Origin: Tetradesmus obliquus
Lineage: Eukaryota > Chlorophyta > Chlorophyceae > Sphaeropleales > Scenedesmaceae
Direction: 5' to 3'
DNA length: 64,000 nt
Assembly: GCA_030272155.1 (NCBI GenBank)
Contig: CP126201.1
Coordinates: 3,694,501-3,758,500, forward strand
The notes beneath the pieces were generated by a model. It did no database searches, was not told the origin of the DNA, and saw only the letters and a program-made list of their open reading frames with translations. Shown here one piece after another: positions 36,583-47,752 of this stretch; the stretch's first letter is position 1; the number at the start of each line of letters is the position of its first letter. The position numbers and the translations under genes were made by a program.

Positions 36583-37984
36583 ATGCAGACCTTTGAGGGG
36601 CAAGTAACGTACAGGAGAGCTGTCAGCAAGAAGCTGGTGCGAACCACCGTGATGTGCTGTGTGTTCTTTCTGCCTGCTATCTGCCTGCCTCCTGTATCAG
36701 CCCTTGATGGGCGGCAGGCACCTGCCACGTAGTTGTGTCTGCTGAACAGGAGTGAGTTGGGCCTGCACGGGGCTGTTATCTTGATTGCAGGTGTTCTATG
36801 ACCTGCTATGCAGCAGTAGCAGCAGCAGCAGCGTGTCAGACAGTGCTGCAGGAGCAGACCCTGACAGCGGCACATGGATCGAGGTTATCGTGAAAGAGGT
36901 GAACAGAGCAAGCAGCTGTAACCAGCTGCTGGGTCACCGGCTCCATACCCTGCTGACTATACAACAGCAGCTGCATCAGCCTACTCCCTTGAGAGAGAAG
37001 AAGCTAGCATGTATCTGCCTGCCTTGCTCCATTTCCAGCAGCTGTGCTTGTGATGTATGCTGTGCTGGCAGTGGTAGGCTGGTGCTTGGCTCTGCTACTG
37101 TGCCGTTGTTGCCACTGTGCGCTGCAGGGTGTGTGTGGCAGCATCCAGGCAGTGAAGGACCTCAGGGACAGCATCAAGCTGGGTGACACAGTGGCAGTCA
37201 CAGGCAGGCTGGAGAGCGAGCATGTGCTGCAGGCAGTGAGCGTGACAGTGCTGCAGGCCTGGAAGGCGCAGCATGGCCAGGTTGCTTTTAAGCCGCTGCC
37301 CTCACCGCTGAAGCAGCTGCACCAGCAGCAGCAGCAGCAGCAGCAGCAACTGCAGCAGCAGCAGCAGCAGCAGCATCAGCATCAGCAGCAGGTGGGTGCT
37401 GTGAGGCAACCTCCAGCTGCTGTGGAAGCTGCTGGCGGTACTGCTGCTTGTGCCGCTGCAGCAACCCCAGCAGCAGATCCTGAAACAGCTGCAGCAGCAG
37501 CAGCAGCAGCAGCAGCAGTGGTTCACGAGCCGCAGCTTGCTGTGTGTAAGTTCTGGGTCAACACGGGCAGGTGTGCCAAGGGTGCTGCGTGCTCTTACGC
37601 CCACCTGGTGGACGCCAGGAAGTCATGGGTCAGCCGCAGGTGGGTGCAGGCTGGGTTACAGCTGTACAGCAGCAGCTGGTGGTGTGTTGAAAACACTGGT
37701 TGATGGGTCGCTGCTGCACCAAAGCTGCAGCAAAGCCGCACTGCTTGTAATCTATCAAGGTGCCTGGCACAGCTGCCGAGACCTGACTTTGTGTTGCCTG
37801 GTGGCTCGGCAAAGCCTAGCAGATGCCAGCGACCTGCTCATGCTGTCAGGGGTTGGCAGTGGTGCAGATACCTGCACCCAGGAGCACTTGTGTATGGTCC
37901 AGGACTGCAGGCAAGCTTGCACAGCTGTTGCATGGCATGCATACTGCACCTGTTGCGGCATGTGTTGCCCTGCTGATTCCTTGC

Positions 37985-38024
<40 letters not shown>

Positions 38025-38361
38025 CGTAGTGAGCGGCAGCTGCTGTCATCCTCGCTGCTGGGTGTCAGCCACCCCGCTGATGAGTCAGCGGCAGCCAAGG
38101 GCCGACGCGCGCAGCTCTTTGCGGCCTGGCTGGTGGACACGTACGGAAAAGAGGCACTGAGCGCGGGGGCTGGGGTGCTGGACGTGGCAGGTGAGTGTGT
38201 ACAAGCAACACGCAGGGTGGTGCAACTGGTGACCCGCTTTCTGAAAAGCCAGAAACAGGGGGATCTGGGTATCCTACCTTTCACCTGCTGGGCATGCTGC
38301 GTCACTCAGCGTAGCAGGAGAAACTGGTGCAGTACTGACGCGACTGTTATTGCTGCTGTTC

Positions 38362-38402
<41 letters not shown>

Positions 38403-38795
38403 TGTGCGTGTCCAGGTGGGGCTGGCGGCATGACATTTGAGCTGGCTGCTGTGCATGGCATCCGCTGCACGCTGGTTGACCCGCGGCCCCTCAAGCTCAA
38501 CAAGCAGCAGCACAAGCACCTGGCCAGGGCAGGCGCCAGTGCTGTGCTGACCAGCTGGTCGGCAGAGCAGCTGCAGCAAGGCTGCATCGCTGCTGAGCGC
38601 GTGCTGCTACAGAAGCAGCAGCAGCAACAGCAACAACAGCCAGAGCATCAGCAACAGCAACAGCAGCAACAGCCTGATGCGCTTTCGCAACTACATCGGC
38701 AGGATGCAGAGCAGCAGGAGCAGCAAGTGGTTCAGCAGCAGCAGCAGCAGCAAGTGGCTCAGCAGCAGCAGCAGCAGCAGCAGCAGCAAGTGGCT

Positions 38796-38843
<48 letters not shown>

Positions 38844-39296
38844 GTGGCTCAGCAGCGGCAGGAGCTGCAGCTGCACCAGGTGCAGTGCTGGTTTGGGCCG
38901 GAGCTGTGGCGCAGCAGCGGCTGGCAGCAGCTCTTCGGCAGCGGCAGCAGCAGCAGCAGCAGCGGCAATGCTGCCGGCAGCAGAGGCTTCTCTCTAGTGA
39001 TCGGACTGCACCCTGATGAGGCAACTGAGCCCATCCTGGATTATGCCCTGGAAGCCCGGCTGCCGTTTGCTGTGGTGCCCTGCTGCGTGTTTCCGCGGCT
39101 GTTCCCGCAGCGGCGGGTGGACAGTGGCGGGGGCGTGCTGGTGGCTGTTGAGGGGTATGCGCAGCTGGTGGCGTACTTGGTGCAGAAGGGTGCGGCGCAG
39201 CGGGAGGTGCTGGGCTTTGTGGGTGCCAATGTGGTGGTGTTCAGGCACGCGCCAGGCTCACAAGGAAGACATGATGTTGCCATCTGCCCTAGCTGA
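36583..39296 (+). CDS. CCCH zinc-finger SAM-dependent methyltransferase
   Basis: Exons 36583-36636, 36791-36898, 37128-37639, 38024-38190 and 38416-39296 join in phase to 573 residues. The N-terminus (FEGQVTYRRAVSKKLVFYDL ... GDTVAVTGRLE) looks like an OB-fold of nucleic-acid-binding type. After poly-Gln and poly-Ala comes one CCCH finger, CKFWVNTGRCAKGAACSYAH (C-x8-C-x5-C-x3-H). The methyltransferase domain follows: AAWLVDTYGKEAL, SAM motif I VLDVAGGAGG, and the acidic post-I strand CTLVDPRPLKL. The domain is interrupted by about 80 residues of CAG-coded poly-Gln, then resumes (FSLVIGLHPDEATEPILDYA, FAVVPCCVFPRLFP) and ends soon after a hydrophobic strand. The combination suggests an RNA methyltransferase, substrate unknown. 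ATG at 36583 is the first in frame; the frame stays open upstream without an ATG. TGTAA at 39417. Confidence 0.82.
38620..38845 (+). repeat. CAG/CAA tract coding poly-Gln
   Basis: Interrupted CAG/CAA repeats with a higher-order unit: runs of CAG separated by AAGTGGCT (coding QVAQ), repeated about four times with growing run length. It lies inside the methyltransferase domain. Confidence 0.85.
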
Positions 39297-41018
39297 TGGT
39301 ACCTAAATTAAGCAGAAGGCTGGATATGTCTGTGCTGGCCAGCCATGGGTGGGTGATGCCACAAAAGAGATGCAACGTGTGGCCGGCGAGCCCAGTTCCT
39401 TTGTGCTGCTGCCTGCTGTAATAGTAGCCAAGCGTTGGCACTAGTTTCGTGCCTGACACTGGCTGACAGGGGCGTAAAAGGCGTAGGGTCGGCAATCACA
39501 AGAACGTTACACCCAGCCATCACACACACCGCTGGTGGCATGGCTTTGCCGCCATACCTGCCAGCCTGGCAGTGTAAACTATACTCTTGAAGAGTTGCAA
39601 GAGAGACAGCAGCTGCACCAAGGAGGCGTGCCTCAACATACGCTCAAGATCTAAGTGCCAACATATCTGTGATCGCGTGTGCTGCTTGCGTCTGTGCACA
39701 CTCCTCGCACATATTCACCCCACACTGCATCCACACATTCACCCCACACTGCATCCACAGCAGCACACCTCCAACCACAAAGCACGCTGTCAGCACGCTG
39801 ATACAAACCAGTTTCCAAACACTGGTGCTGTTGATACACACGGCCTGGTCCAACGGCTTTGATACAGAGAATCCACTTCAAAACGTGCCATTGCAAACTC
39901 ACCACTGGTGGGTGTGGCTGCAAACTGGCAGCAGCCCCAGAACTGCTTGCGAGGTGAACCAGCCGGCCAGCCTCACACACAAGTGCAGCATGCAAGGTGC
40001 GCATACGCACGCTCACTGCTCAAAAGCTGGACCTTACAATACAACACTAGTATACAAGTAGGACAGGCGCGGCACGGTTTGGCACTGATGCAAACACAGC
40101 CTTGCCCAGCGTGCATTGCCACCCCTTGGCTCTTGGCACAATCGTTGTGTAGTGACTACAGCCATCAGCAGCAGCAAACAACATGTGCCAGCAGCAGCAA
40201 ACAACATGTGCCAGCAGCAGCATACAACATGTGCCAGCAGCAGCAAACAACATGTGCCAGCAGCAGCATACAACATGTGCCAGCGCCACAAGCAAAAAGC
40301 AGAGCTGATCGCTGCCAGGGGTGTGCCCCTGCAACTCCAAGCTCTGGCTGAAACAGTACAACAGCAGCACACCGGCTGCACGCAAGTATACAAACAAACA
40401 GAGAGAGCCCCAACTCGCAGCGCTTTGCAGTGCTGTTGTTGAAGTGCAGCAACCTGTGACACAGCCCATCAGGGTGGATCAGCACACCCTGCAGCACTGC
40501 TGCATGCGCATGTGTGCTCAACTGCATGCATGCAGGAGCATGCATGGTGTGTGTGTGTGTGACACTTGCAGGCAGCGCAAGAAAAGGGGTCCAGAATGCC
40601 TGCATGGCCAGCCATCTAGCCAAGTCACTCTGTGTGTTTGGCATCTCTGAAGGCTCTCGCTGCATTCTCACAAGTATACAGGAGCCACTGCTCCATACAA
40701 CACAGATGTATTGTACACTGCACAGCACACCTGGCCACAGGACTGCAGCTGCAGCAGGGGTGCTTGGCAAACACTTCAAAAGCAGCTGAGCTGCTGCGAA
40801 CATCCAGAGCACGCAACCATCCATGTACCAGCGCAGCCAGAACAGCACCAACATAGGCACAGCTCTGGCTTACTTGCATGCTATGCCTGGGTCAGCACAG
40901 GCATCGCCAAACATCAGCTACTCTATTGCCATCTGCTCAACTACTCTACGACTCAACCACCCCATCAACAGCGGCATCATTAGGGCGCTGCTGCCCTCAT
41001 CTCATGGCTATCATTCGT
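39297..41018. other. convergent 3' region with short tandem repeats
   Basis: No supported gene in about 1.7 kb. TGTAA at 39417-39421 fits the methyltransferase. A 24-bp unit occurs twice at about 39712-39760 and a 23-bp minisatellite at about 40174-40283. Open frames here follow the repeats and show no domain. Confidence 0.5.
40174..40283 (+). repeat. 23-bp minisatellite, about five copies
   Basis: Five tandem units of ACATGTGCCAGCAGCAG plus six bases that alternate between CAAACA and CATACA in successive units. Nearly identical copies, so recent or homogenised. Confidence 0.9.
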
Positions 41019-41687
41019 CTAGTACGCCATGCCGACGCGTGTGCGCACCAGCTGCGCTGCATGTGCTGCTGCTGGCGCTGCACCATCCAGGTCTCCCTCA
41101 AGGGGCATCACCTGCCGCGGGAACAGCAGGAAGTACCAGCTCTGCAGCATGCTGGCAGCACACAGCAGCTGCCACAGCCACAGCCACTCCTGCAGCGCCT
41201 GGTGAAAGCCATCGCCGCTGCTGCTGCTGCTCCAGCCCCAGCCGCCGCTGCCGCCGCCTCCGTTGTAACCGTTATTGTTGTTATTGTTGTTGTTACTGTC
41301 AAAGTCGTTCAGCCAGAGCTGCTCCCATGCTGCATCATCGTGCCAGTGCCAGCCGTGGCCATCGCCAGCCTCATCATCATCGCTGCCACTGCCACTGCCA
41401 TGCCTGCGGCGCCGCACCTTGCCCTTTGTTGAGGCTGGAGCAAACCGCAAGGCGCCAGTTCTTGTGCTGCCGCCCGTGCGTGGCTTGCAGCGAGCGCTTG
41501 CTGCAATTTGTAACGCGCAGACCACAGGGTTGCTGGTGCTGGTACTGCTGCTACTGCTGCGCTGGCAGCGCTGCTTTATGCTGTGGCGCTGCTTGCTGCT
41601 GGCACCCTCTTGCAGGTTGGAACCAAACAGGCCAGGGATGCAGGCCGTAGAGGTGGCTGTGGCCAGTGGCGCAAGAAGAAGAGTCAT
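41019..41687 (-). CDS. predicted plastid-targeted single-span protein
   Basis: Single-exon frame of 222 residues from ATG at 41687 (MTLLLAPLATATSTACIPGL). The first about 70 residues are Ser/Ala/Thr/Arg-rich with almost no acidic residues, like a chloroplast transit peptide. A basic segment (KGKVRRRRHGSGSGSDDD) leads to an Asp/Gly/Asn-rich stretch with seven or more Asn codons in a row, then a Trp/Leu-rich hydrophobic segment (LQEWLWLWQLLCAASMLQSW) that could be one membrane helix. I do not recognise a family. Its start faces the GST gene across 530 bp. Confidence 0.6.
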   Translation of the reverse strand: MTLLLAPLATATSTACIPGLFGSNLQEGASSKQRHSIKQRCQRSSSSSTSTSNPVVCALQIAASARCKPRTGGSTRTGALRFAPASTKGKVRRRRHGSGSGSDDDEAGDGHGWHWHDDAAWEQLWLNDFDSNNNNNNNNGYNGGGGSGGWGWSSSSSGDGFHQALQEWLWLWQLLCAASMLQSWYFLLFPRQVMPLEGDLDGAAPAAAHAAQLVRTRVGMAY

Positions 41688-42217
41688 GACTACTGCTTGC
41701 TGAGCTGGGCACGTTGGCGCGCGATCTGTTTGCTCTGACCGCTAAGGAAGGCTTAGCGCAACCTTCAGCAGCTTGTAGTCCCGGTGTATGAGACAACACG
41801 CGCTCCAGGCTCTCAAGCGCTTCTAGCGCAAACAGATGGCGCTGAAGAGTGGGTGAGGGAGCTCAACCTTCCAGCGCGCTATGCACTCGTAAGTGCTGGA
41901 CGTGCCACTATAACCGAAGGTGTTTACACTAAACACAAGCAGAGAAAAGTCAAGGCGTGTTTGCTAGGTGGAGGTTGGTGACACCGATCTGATGCTCTCA
42001 AGCGCTGGCACCACTACAGCGTGCGCAGTCACGAGGAACATACAGTTTGAGCAGAACACCTCTCACGACCCAGCGATGCTGAGTTGACACAACAATGCGC
42101 GGGTTGTGGGGTTCATGGCACGGTTCGTTCCTGGTTGTGTTCACGTTCCTGCAGCCATCTCGCTGTGAACCACGTTTTTGAGGTCCAACTTCTGCGATTT
42201 AAACCGTAACAGCTTCA
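41688..42217. promoter_or_regulatory. candidate divergent promoter
   Basis: 530 bp between the starts of the predicted plastid protein (-) and the GST gene (+), whose leader also looks plastid-targeting. No specific element recognised beyond a short palindrome around 41741-41757. Confidence 0.35.
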
Positions 42218-44621
42218 ATGCAGTCTTTGTCTACTGTCGCAAGGTGCAAGCTTGCTCCTGCTGCAGCAGCACGACCAACACGCAGCGTCTGCCGCAGATC
42301 TACAGGCATTGCCATGGCTGCGGCACAGGAGGTGCGCCTGGCTCCCTTAGGCGCTGCACACACGCTGCCTGCAGCCAGAGCACTACACCAATGTTTCTGA
42401 CCTGGAAGAGGAATCTTCGCAAGATGCAGCGCCTGCAGTGTGTGCATCTACAGTCATGCGCTTGCTGTGTTACCAATCACCCTCTGCACTTTACCGCCTC
42501 ATCTCCATGTAACTGCACGCAACCCGTGCAGTCAGCTGCATTGCACTTGCACCTGCATCTGTGTGGCCCAGGATTCACCCGAGCACTGCACCTCACCCAC
42601 AATCCAGCGTACCACCTGCAAACGTAGCACTCACCATTGTGGCCCCAACTGCTCTCACTGCTGCCAGGTGTTGGCTGCCGGCAGTGCTGAGCCTGCTGCG
42701 GGGCCTGACAGGCAGCAGCCGCTGTTCATCACCACCTGGTCGTGCCCCTACGCGCAGCGCACCTGGATCGCGCTCAACGCCAAGGGCATCCAGTACAGCA
42801 AGGTCTTCGTGGACCTGTGAGTGATGGCATGTTTAGGGCTTTGTGTGTCCCAACTGTGTTGCAGTGCGCAGCAATATGCGAGTGCACCCAGTACAGCAAG
42901 GTCTTCGTGGACCTGTGAATGCGGTGGCGTATAGCTTGCATGGCATTTTTGTTTTCAACGAGTGTGTTACAGTGCGCAGCAAGATGCTCTGCTGTGCAGC
43001 ACTGTAGCCCAGCTGCATGGCACAGCGTGAAGTTTATTGGATCATGCTGTGCTGCTGCTGTGCTAGTTGCTGTCCTCTGCTGTGAGGCATGCATCGTTGG
43101 CACACCAGCATTTGTTCGGTGTACGTGATCCTCGTTGTGCCCAGGCTGCAACGCCCCCAGCTACACCACAGCTGATGCTGCGTTACCACGCCGTGCTGCT
43201 GTTGCATGCCACCGACTTCTGTCACGTGCCTGACACTTGCAAAACCTCGTGTTCTCCTCTTGCTGCAGCACCAACAAGCCGGAGTGGTTCTTCCAGCACA
43301 ACGAGTACGGGCGCGTGCCCACACTGGTCTGGAAGGAGGGCGGCGACACCAAGAGGTGGGCGCGGCATGGCAAGTGCAGCTGTTAGCAGAGGTCTGCTTG
43401 GCAGGCGTTAGTTTTCACCCTGAACAGTCTTGGTCAAAGTATGTGAACATGCAGGGATCCTGTTGCCAGCGAGGAAAGCAGAGGTCAGGTCACACTCCAC
43501 TGCTGTCCTTGCACACAGCTTTGCCCACATAAGGCGATGTAAGGTTTGAGTGGCTCATGACATGCCTTGGATGGGTGCTGGCTCTACACATTGTGCTGCC
43601 CACCCACATCTGCACCTTGCTTTCCCGCTTGGCTTGCTGGACCTGCAACCCCGCCTGCACCCTGCAGCATGTACGAGTCGCTCATCTGCAACGAGTTCAT
43701 CAACGACCTGCCGGGGCCCAGCCTGCTGCCGGCAGACCCCACGCAGCGCGCACACGCACGCCTGATCATAGACCAGGTGCGGCCTGGGTGTGCGCTGCAG
43801 CTGACCACGGTGGCGCGGACACATGCTATGCACATAGCCACGTGCAGGCAGCCGTGTGCAGCAGCAAGCAATTGGATGGCGGTGACGCGCTGTGCAATGT
43901 GCTACTGAATGGTGGCGAAGTGGCACGTCATCACAAATGCGCACCACCTGGGCTGGCGGCGGCAATGTATGAGGCGGCAGCACAGCAGCACGTTCCTTGC
44001 ACCCACATGTAGGGCGCTGCTGCCTTGCACACCATGCATATCGTGCGTGCAGTCGCTGGCTGCTATGCACAAGCGGCTCGCTCCCGCTCCGTAGCTCATC
44101 CGTTGATCACCCTGCAACACTGCCGCTGCTCTTGCTCTTGCTGCTGCGCTGCAGTTTAGTGCCAAGTTTGGTGGTGCATTTGGCAGGGTCATGTTCTCTG
44201 CCTCTGCCGAGGATGCAGCACCTGCTGCTGAGGACCTCAGCGCTGCATTGGCCTGGCTGGAGGGGCAGGCCAGCAGCAGCGGGCCATTCATCCTGGGCGC
44301 TGAGTTCAGCCTGGTGCGGCGCTGGGCCAGCACTGCGTGTTGTACAAAGGCGATCTTATACAGAACATGCTAGGCTGCGCACCTTCAAGCAAAGCTGGCC
44401 CAGGAGACCGCCGCCCAAAGTCTCCTGATGTGTATGCAGTTGTGTCTGAACAGCAGCCTATGCTGTTTGTCTGGTTGTAGCAGTGGCGTTGTTTTGAGGG
44501 TGGACTGCAGGTGTGTTGTTGTTTGTAAGGGTGCGAGCATGCGTCACAGTGCCAGGGGTTTGCTCCACGCAGCAGCTTCAGCAGCACAGTTGCTCGACAT
44601 TACACCTGCTGCTGCTGCTGC

Positions 44622-44672
<51 letters not shown>

Positions 44673-45282
44673 AGGTTGATGCCGCGCTGGCTCCCTTCTA
44701 CATCCGGCTGCAGCTGCTGGAGAAGCTGGGGCTGTACACAGTGCCTGATGGTGAGCGGAGGGGAGGGGGGCCTGCGTTGCACCTGCGATGTGTGGCTTGG
44801 GTGCATTTTTACACCCGGACAGTGAGGGGCTGGGGCCGGGGGCTGGGTGCACTTGATGATGTGTCTGATCAGCTGGCCAGCTGTTGGCCTGCTTGTGCCA
44901 GGTACACATGGCCAACTGTGACTCAGGCGTGATGCATTCTGCCAGAAGCACACGCTGCTGGCATCAGATTCATCAACGCAATGGCATCAGTGGTCCGCAT
45001 GCCATGCATGCTGGTTCGGCTGCTTCCCGCGTAGTTTGACATGCAGCTAGGCTTCTGCGGTGATGCTTGTGTCATACATCACCACTCTTGTGTTGCTGCT
45101 GCCTGCTGCTGCTGCTGCTGCCCTCAGGCCTGCCCAAGCTGTCGGCGTGGGGCGAGGCGCTGATGGGCCACCCTGCGGTGGCGGGCAGCATCGTGCCGCC
45201 CGACCCCTCCCAGCCGTACATCGACCAGCTGCTGGCCAACTACAAGGAGTTCATCGCCAAGCGCAAGGCAGCGGCAAAGTGA
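42218..45282 (+). CDS. glutathione S-transferase, Lambda-like, plastid-targeted
   Basis: Exons 42218-42331, 42668-42816, 43269-43355, 43668-43776, 44155-44313, 44675-44750 and 45128-45282 join in phase to 282 residues. The first about 40 residues (MQSLSTVARCKLAPAAAARP) look like a transit peptide. The thioredoxin fold follows with active-site SCPYAQRTWIALNAKGI: a catalytic Cys, as in Lambda, DHAR and Omega classes, which reduce or deglutathionylate substrates rather than conjugate them. Next are the cis-Pro strand GRVPTLVW and the glutathione-binding segment, here MYESLICNEFINDL where ES-I-I is usual. The C-terminal helical domain has FILGAEFSLVDAALAPFYIR, the GST N-cap-like S/D motif. Ends KRKAAAK. 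TGTAA at 45553. Confidence 0.88.
42791..42918 (+). repeat. tandem copy of GST exon 2 end
   Basis: The last about 26 bases of exon 2 and the start of the intron (42791-42820) recur identically at 42889-42918, 98 bp downstream. Flanking intron sequence (TGTGTTGCAGTGCGCAGCAA) is duplicated too, with changes. Confidence 0.85.
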
Positions 45283-46265
45283 AGCCGCGCTAGCCCAGGC
45301 TGCTGTCAACAGTGTTACATTGTGTTCAACAGCCCACTCGGAGTGCCAGGAGACTTTGGCGGGGGTCTTCTGGCTCAGCATTGCTTGAAGGTGCGCAGCT
45401 GTGCATGACCAGCCTCCTTTGGGATTCTGGCTTTTTCTAGAATTCGTCATTTTTACATTGTGGTCAGGAGAGCAGGCGGCCTGATAGGGCGGGTCATTGC
45501 CCAGCGCAAGGCGGCGGCCAAGCAGTGGGCGGCGCGCGTGTGGCACAGCAGATGTAATGACTCACCGCACGTGGCGCAGCGCTGTTGGTGCTAGCAGCGT
45601 GCATGGCTGGTCTGTACAGGTGGACATGTTCTGCTTAAAGACTACAAGTGGCAACTGTGGATAATGGTTTACTGATCAGCTGTGTGACGTGTGGCAGGTG
45701 CAAGGAAGGCGCCTCGCCTAGGTCCATTTCTCGTCAGTGAGCATTTGTGGGCAGGATTAGGCATGCATGTCATTTGTGGTCAAGCTTAGGCATTGCGCAT
45801 GCACGTGCACGGCATGTAAGTGCGTTAGGTGATGACGCAAGGCCTAAGCAGATTTGTTACAACACATATGGGTGCATGCATGCTGTCTCGAGCCAAAGGT
45901 TTTCGCCTGAGCTGCAGGTGGGTTAGCAACCCAAACCTGCAGGTGTGGTAACAAAAAGGAGGTGTGACAACGCAACTGGGGATAACTCTCCGACATCAGC
46001 CTTTCACAGATGACGGTCACACGCTGTGCATGATGTCACCCACCAGTGACCATGCATGGCTGCAATGTCAACGGCGCCCTCCAGCTGTTTGACAGCAGCA
46101 GTGCAGCCTGCAAAAAAACGGCTGGTGGCTGTGAAACTGCACGCATGCATTAGCTGAAGGCCTGCTGCATGCAGCCGCATCAAACACGCACTGCATGCCG
46201 CTCAAATGCAAACGCTGACATGCAAGCAAGCAGAAAACAACGCGCCATCATGATAAGATGCCGCC
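45283..46265 (+). other. 3' UTR and intergenic region
   Basis: GST 3' UTR with TGTAA at 45553-45557. At 45496-45522 lies a copy of the GST C-terminal codons, reading IAQRKAAAK against the true IAKRKAAAK. A hairpin-forming sequence with CTGCAGGT arms is at about 45912-45943. No supported gene. Confidence 0.55.
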
Positions 46266-46535
46266 ATGCCTTTGCCCAATGTATCCCTGGACGCTGAAGA
46301 CAAGGTATGGTGGTGCACCTGCGGCAAAGTTCCAAGCCAGCCTCACAGCGCATGTTTCAACGCCGGGCTGCAACCCAAGACCATAACAGCACACGGCGGT
46401 GCCTTGCCTCCACACATGCGGTGCTGCACAGAGTGTCTGGAGTCCTTCAAAGAACAGCACACTTGCTTCGCTGTGCCTCTTCACGCGCCTAGCACTGACA
46501 CTGGTTGCTTACGGAGGAGCAAAGTGGTGGGCTGA
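46266..46535 (+). CDS. possible small Cys-rich protein
   Basis: Open frame of 89 residues starting MPLPNVSLDAEDKVWWCTCG. The ATG sits in a strong GCCGCC-ATG context. It has eight Cys and four His residues (CTCGK, CF, RCCTEC, HTC), so metal binding is conceivable. A GTATGG donor-like site after codon 13 means it could instead be the first exon of another gene. No family recognised. Confidence 0.3.
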   Translation: MPLPNVSLDAEDKVWWCTCGKVPSQPHSACFNAGLQPKTITAHGGALPPHMRCCTECLESFKEQHTCFAVPLHAPSTDTGCLRRSKVVG

Positions 46536-46942
46536 CACATGTCGATAGCCGGGCGTTTGAACTGCTGCTGGAAAGTCACTGACTACCCACGCCAATGGCA
46601 AACCATGCACTGGCGAGGCACAACATATGGCGCGCCCACTCAGGGCAAGGTGTGACAGGGCTGACATACTCTGGACAAAAGTGGCCGCCAGGATGCCGCC
46701 AGCAGCATTGCTGCACGGCAGCTCAGCGATTGCTCAATATCGTGCAGTGCTGCCACCCATGTCGATGCTCACTGCCCAGTGCACCAACTGTGTGCTGGGC
46801 AGCCATGCAGCTGCCGTCCTCGAATGGCACGGCTGCCAGTGCGGCTGCTGCTGCCGCACAACAGGCTGGCGCGGAGGAGCAGCAACAGAGGTAAACTGCA
46901 GAGGTCAACTGCAGAAGCCATGTGCTGCTGCTTTTGCTGCAG
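46536..46942. other. intergenic
   Basis: About 400 bp with no supported feature; GC-rich and CTG-rich toward the right end. Confidence 0.5.
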
Positions 46943-47752
46943 CTATTGCTGCTGCGACTGCTGCTCTGCGCCGACGCCGTCGCCGCCGAACTTGTTGTAG
47001 AAGGCTGAGAAGTCGACGCGCTTCATGCGCGCGCTGTCTGCCGCCTCCATGCCTGCCACCTTGACTGCCCAGGCGTTGTGCTGGAACAGGTCCTGCAAAT
47101 GAGTGCGTGGAAGTGGCAGTGGCAGTGACAGGCACATGCTGCAGTTTGTGTTGTTGCTGTGGGCATGCAGGTTGTGCTGTTCATGCCCGCCACCTTGACT
47201 GCCCAGGCGTTGTGCTGGAACAGGTCCTGCAGGAAGTCGGAGAGGCACAGAGCCATTGGCAGGTGCGGTGCAGATGATGTTGCTGCTGTGAGCATGCATG
47301 CAGTTCGGTGGGTAAGCATGCGTTGTGGTGGTGGCGGTGGTGGCAGCCGCATGAGTGTGCCTCTTGCCCCCAGTGCAGCCCACAACACAAAGCTGTTGCT
47401 GGTTGCTTGTCCAAGCCTGGTGGTGTTTCACTCTGCTAGAACAGACCAGCGAATGGTCCTACAGGCCCAGATTCCAGACTTCTGGGTTGTGTATCAGCTG
47501 AATGATGCTACACGCCTGCAGCTCTTGCACCAGCACCACCAGCAGCAGCAGCAGCAGCAGCAGTAGCAGCAGCAGCCCGCTGCTGTTGGCTGCAGCACCT
47601 GACCGCTGCTGCTCAGACAGCGTACAAACCTGCTTTGCATAGTATGGGCGTGTTTTCAGCGCGGAGGTGGGCATCTGCAGCGTGGCTCCGTTCGACAGCA
47701 TCACTCGCATCATCTTAATGGCGGGCCGTACGGCCTTCTGCGCTCCTGACAT
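46943..47752 (-). CDS. bL31m-like mitochondrial ribosomal protein
   Basis: Two minus-strand exons, 47752-47630 and 47092-46943, join in phase 0 to 90 residues. Exon 1 reads MSGAQKAVRPAIKMMRVMLS then NGATLQMPTSALKTRPYYAKQ; exon 2 starts DLFQHNAWAVKVAGM and ends in Gln. A short basic N-terminus, a strand pair with L-S-N/D-G-x-T, and a later D-x-x-x-H-x-x-W motif recall mitochondrial bL31 proteins of fungi and algae. The assignment is tentative because the protein is short. An in-frame ATG at 47806 could add 18 residues. The intron contains a second copy of the start of exon 2. Confidence 0.55.
47182..47226 (-). repeat. duplicate of exon 2 start in intron
   Basis: After a CTGCAG acceptor the minus strand codes DLFQHNAWAVKVAGM, identical in protein to exon 2, then diverges. 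Phase 0 is preserved, so splicing to it would give a different C-terminus. Spacing to the true exon is about 134 bp. Confidence 0.8.

Noticed and set aside
40823-41650. Plus-strand open frame of 275 codons
   Set aside because: Antisense of the predicted plastid protein, whose transit-like start and membrane segment make better sense.
41741-41757. GCTAAGGAAGGCTTAGC as another CACTA-type end
   Set aside because: It resembles the subterminal motif only; no CACTA terminus or target duplication is nearby.
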